A DNA stretch of 8,893 nucleotides, taken from positions 1 through 8,893 of the forward strand of contig CAJGDF010000062.1 in assembly GCA_904502105.1 (NCBI GenBank), in the 5' to 3' direction. Each line of letters starts with the position of its first letter. Within the stretch, counting starts at the first letter, position 1. Origin of the DNA: an uncultured Clostridia bacterium. GTDB taxonomy: Bacteria; Bacillota; Clostridia; Oscillospirales; UBA644. Both the position numbers and the translations under genes were made by a program. Positions 6,339 to 8,893 of this stretch are shown here, one piece after another. The notes below the pieces were generated by a model that was given only the letters and a program-made list of their open reading frames with translations, searched no databases and was not told the DNA's origin.

Positions 6339-8126
6339 ATGGCTATAAAAATTATTGAAGCTTTTAATAACAAAGATAATTACGTTTTTATTCCCGCTTG
6401 CTGCTATGCAGGCAATCAGTTTGAAGTTCGTAAATACGGCTATCCTCCGATGTTTCATCTTGAAGATGCAAAGATCGATATGCCCGTTACAATAACAGAC
6501 GTTCCCCGTCTCGAAAAAGACGGAAGCGGTAAGATAGAAGTTAATACCGGTGATGCGGCAACTCCCTGTATCGGTGTTTTCTCCGAATCCGAAAAAAGAG
6601 GCATTCTTGTTTTTACAGTTCAGGAGATAAACGGTGAAAATATCGGTCTTGCTTACGAAGCAGGTCAGATCCGTCTTACATGGCCTGTTAAACGCGAAAA
6701 AGAATACCGTATGTGTACAACTTTTGAAAACAAGACTCCCTGGGAAGATAAGCCTGCGGAAATACCTTATAAAATTCTTGATTTTTCATGTAATTCTCTT
6801 GCTGAGTTTTACAGGGTATTCTTCGAAAACAGAAAGATAATGGGGCTCGACTGCAAACGTCCCGAGGTCCTTCCCTTTGAAAAACAGTTTGAAATACAGT
6901 GCGACAAATTCAATGCTATGAACTGGAACGAAAAAGATCAGTTCTATATGATCGGCACAGACCTTACTCATTTCCAGGTATGGCAGCCGGGTTGGACAGG
7001 CGGCGCATTAAGCGGATATTCTCTTATGAAGCTTGGCGGTGAGCTTGAAACCGAAAGACAGATCAAAACTCTCGAATTCCTTTTTAAATCTCAGAAAGAA
7101 AGCGGTTTCTTCCCCGGTATAATCGATATTGACGGTAATGAACACGGCGACGGCTTCTGGGTAGAGGGTACGGAAAAATGGCATCTTATCCGTAAATCTT
7201 CGGATATTCTTCTTTATCTCTTCAAACATCTTAACCTTATGAAAGAAAGAAATATCGAGATTCCTGAATCATTCCTTGAAGGTACGAAAAAAACTGCCGA
7301 CGGCTTTGTTAAACTTTTTAATAAATACGGTCAGTTCGGTCATCATGTTGATGTTGAAACAGGCGATATTTGTGTCGGCGGTTCAACAAGCGGAGGCATT
7401 GCTCCTGCAGGCCTTGCAGAAGCTTACAGATTTTTCGGTAATCCCGAATATCTCCGTGTTGCTGAAGAAAGTGCGGAGTATTATTATAAGACGTCTCTCA
7501 GCAAAGGTTATACAACAGGCGGCCCCGGTGAGATCCTTCAGGGTGTTGACAGTGAAAGTGCATTTGGTTTGCTTGAAAGCTATGTTACTCTTTATGATGT
7601 TACAGGTAATGAAAAATGGCTTGAATATGCTAAAGAAAATGCTCATTACTGCAGCAGCTGGGTCGTAAGCTATAACTATAAATTCCCTGCAAAGAGTGAA
7701 TTCGGAAGACACGACAAAAAGACAGTCGGTTCAGTTTTTGCAAACATTCAGAATAAACATTCTGCGCCCGGTATCTGTACATTGTCAGGCGACAGTTTGC
7801 TTAAACTCTGGAAATGGACCAAAGATCCGCTTTATCTCGAACTTATGAAAGATATTGCATTGCCTCTCGGTCAGTATATTTCAACAAACGAAAAACCGAT
7901 CTACGACTGGGATCTTGATCCTGCGCTTCGAGATACCGATGACATTGCATCTATCGAGAAGCATCGTTTGCCTCAGGGCTTTGTAAATGAACGTGTAAAT
8001 ATGTCCGACTGGGAAGATTACAGCCGTATCGGCGGTGTTTTCCATGGCAGCTGCTGGTCTGAAACAAGTAATCTTATGACTCTTGCAGAGGTAATCCCTG
8101 TATTGAGAGAGCTTAATGAAATATAA
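6339..8126 (+). CDS. six-hairpin (alpha/alpha-barrel) glycosidase-like protein, family not identified
   Basis: A 595-residue protein (start chosen from the AAAGGAG at 6324-6330) without signal peptide or membrane segment, so cytoplasmic. Residues 1 to about 165 look beta-rich. From about 200 onward, repeating helical hairpins with conserved turns suggest an (alpha/alpha)6 barrel as in six-hairpin glycosidases. Examples are SLMKLGGELETERQIKTLEF, AGLAEAYRFFGNPEYLRVAE and LESYVTLYDVTGNEKWLEYA, a cadence typical of that fold. Candidate ligand-binding or catalytic stretches are WQPGWTGG (215-222), HGDGFWVEG (269-277), GGPGEILQGVDSES (394-407, with E398, D404 and E406), NKHSAPGI (472-479) and WEDYSRIGG (558-566). 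I cannot place it in a named GH or PL family. A hydrolase or lyase on an oligosaccharide is inferred from fold and neighbours. It precedes the branching-enzyme gene by 33 nt without a terminator, so the two are likely co-transcribed. Confidence 0.75.
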   Translation: MAIKIIEAFNNKDNYVFIPACCYAGNQFEVRKYGYPPMFHLEDAKIDMPVTITDVPRLEKDGSGKIEVNTGDAATPCIGVFSESEKRGILVFTVQEINGENIGLAYEAGQIRLTWPVKREKEYRMCTTFENKTPWEDKPAEIPYKILDFSCNSLAEFYRVFFENRKIMGLDCKRPEVLPFEKQFEIQCDKFNAMNWNEKDQFYMIGTDLTHFQVWQPGWTGGALSGYSLMKLGGELETERQIKTLEFLFKSQKESGFFPGIIDIDGNEHGDGFWVEGTEKWHLIRKSSDILLYLFKHLNLMKERNIEIPESFLEGTKKTADGFVKLFNKYGQFGHHVDVETGDICVGGSTSGGIAPAGLAEAYRFFGNPEYLRVAEESAEYYYKTSLSKGYTTGGPGEILQGVDSESAFGLLESYVTLYDVTGNEKWLEYAKENAHYCSSWVVSYNYKFPAKSEFGRHDKKTVGSVFANIQNKHSAPGICTLSGDSLLKLWKWTKDPLYLELMKDIALPLGQYISTNEKPIYDWDLDPALRDTDDIASIEKHRLPQGFVNERVNMSDWEDYSRIGGVFHGSCWSETSNLMTLAEVIPVLRELNEI

Positions 8127-8159
8127 TATATAAAATAAAATTTACGGAAGAGGAGTATT

Positions 8160-8893
8160 ATGGCGTATAAAATATTTGAGTATGACCCTATGCTTTTGGA
8201 GTTTGAAAACGATATTAACCTTCGTATGAATAACTATAAACGCAAAAAAAGAGAATTGCTCGGTAAAACAGGTAAGCTGATAGATTTTGCCAACGCTCAT
8301 GAATACTTCGGTTTTCATAAAACACATGACGGTTGGTTTTACCGTGAATGGGCACCTGCCGCGGATGAGGTTTATCTCACAGGCGATATGGTTGATTGGC
8401 ATTGGTTTGATCTTCAGCTCACAAATATCGGTAACGGTATTTTTGAGATCTTCCTGCCGGGAACAGACCGACTCTATGACGGTTGCCATGTGAAAACGAT
8501 CATCAATAATTCGGGACGTTTTCTTGAACGTATCCCACTTTATATTCGCCGTGTTGTTCAGGACAGCTCTACTCATAAATGGTGCGGATGTATCGTCGAT
8601 CAGCCTGATTATATATGGCAGAATAACGATTTTGTCCCCAAGAAAAAAGATATTTGCATCTATGAATGTCATATCGGTATGGCGCAGGAAAAAGAGGCTG
8701 TGGGAACATATGCCGAATTCCGTGAGAATATCCTTCCGCGTATTAAAGCTCTTGGGTATAACACCGTTCAGATCATGGCTATCATGGAGCACCCTTATTA
8801 CGGTTCGTTCGGATATCAGGTATCGTCCTTTTACGCTTCATGCTCTCGAGACGGAACTCCCAACGAATTAAAAGAACTTATTGATGCCGCTCA
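8160..8893 (+). CDS. glgB: 1,4-alpha-glucan (glycogen) branching enzyme, GH13_8-like, 5' part only
   Basis: The reading frame opens at ATG 8160 and runs off the window after 244 codons plus 2 bases, roughly the first third of an enzyme usually near 650-700 residues. It would create alpha-1,6 branches in glycogen in the cytoplasm. Residues about 48-140 form a CBM48-type starch-binding domain: EYFGFH at 48-53, then WAPAADEVYLTGDMVDW at 64-80. The GH13 barrel begins with IYECHIGM at 167-174. The segment MAIMEHPYYGSFGYQ (206-220) is the key signature: it matches the eukaryotic/plant-type branching enzyme pattern MAIMEH-x-YY-x-SFGYQ rather than the NEHP-x-x-GSWGYQ of E. coli-type GlgB. The catalytic Asp and Glu of GH13 lie beyond the window. 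Purine-rich GGAAGAGGAG (8146-8155) is the ribosome binding site. The only transcription signal seen upstream is the promoter at 6270-6298, so it is probably the second gene of that operon. Family call is very secure. Confidence 0.95.
   Translation, partial: MAYKIFEYDPMLLEFENDINLRMNNYKRKKRELLGKTGKLIDFANAHEYFGFHKTHDGWFYREWAPAADEVYLTGDMVDWHWFDLQLTNIGNGIFEIFLPGTDRLYDGCHVKTIINNSGRFLERIPLYIRRVVQDSSTHKWCGCIVDQPDYIWQNNDFVPKKKDICIYECHIGMAQEKEAVGTYAEFRENILPRIKALGYNTVQIMAIMEHPYYGSFGYQVSSFYASCSRDGTPNELKELIDAA

Noticed and set aside
8123..8134. TATAAT/TATAAA sequences between the last two genes as a possible separate promoter
   Set aside because: The nearest -35-like hexamer (TTGAGA, 8103-8108) gives spacers of 14 or 20 nt, and the stretch is simply AT-rich. 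Read-through from the promoter at 6270-6298 is simpler.
8142..8792. A 216-codon open frame on the minus strand
   Set aside because: It is the antisense shadow of the branching-enzyme gene, whose plus-strand frame has unmistakable GH13 motifs.
8524..8871. A 115-codon plus-strand open frame near the window end
   Set aside because: It is out of frame with the branching enzyme and overlaps its conserved CBM48-to-barrel region.
1..8893. CRISPR array, tRNA/rRNA genes, transposase genes, phage or defence genes
   Set aside because: No regularly spaced repeats, cloverleaf-like segments, DDE or recombinase motifs or defence domains were seen. The window is almost wholly filled by four carbohydrate-related genes and their short spacers, the longest being 216 bases at the left end.

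Overview
The window is 8.9 kb of moderately AT-rich, densely coding DNA. All genes lie on the + strand. The standard genetic code, sharp sigma70-type promoters with 17-nt spacers, AAAGGAG-like ribosome binding sites, U-tailed hairpin terminators and a lipobox protein with a bacterial Ig-like domain point to a Gram-positive Clostridia-type Firmicute. A plant-glycan-degrading gut or rumen anaerobe would fit. This is inferred from style and gene content; there is no rRNA or other marker gene.

Layout: (1) Bases 1-216 are a leader with a long-stem hairpin plus T-run (36-99), a near-consensus promoter (118-146) and a 5' UTR hairpin (172-193). (2) 217-4047 encodes a 1276-residue surface lipoprotein: lipobox, Ig-like domain, right-handed parallel beta-helix module resembling GH141-type glycosidases, LamG-like domain, chitobiase-C-terminal-like domain and a second LamG-like domain. 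It ends at a strong terminator (4064-4102). (3) A promoter (4103-4131) with a 26-bp dyad over its -35 box drives 4166-6181, a leaderless (cytoplasmic) clan GH-D protein of the GH36 type. It keeps the KWD nucleophile but lacks the usual acid/base and galactose-recognition residues. A terminator follows (6190-6219). (4) Another near-consensus promoter (6270-6298) drives 6339-8126, a cytoplasmic six-hairpin-like protein. Only 33 nt later comes an incomplete gene (8160 to the window end) for a glycogen branching enzyme of the eukaryote-like GH13_8 type; the two are probably co-transcribed.

Working together (inference): the lipoprotein would bind and cut an external polysaccharide, the two cytoplasmic proteins would process imported oligosaccharides, and the branching enzyme would route glucose into glycogen. 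No transporter, regulator or mobile element is present. The three units carry separate promoters and terminators, so they need not be one regulon. The best leads for something new are the altered active site of the GH36-like protein, the unassigned six-hairpin protein next to the branching enzyme, the duplicated C-terminal architecture of the lipoprotein, and the dyad on the second promoter.
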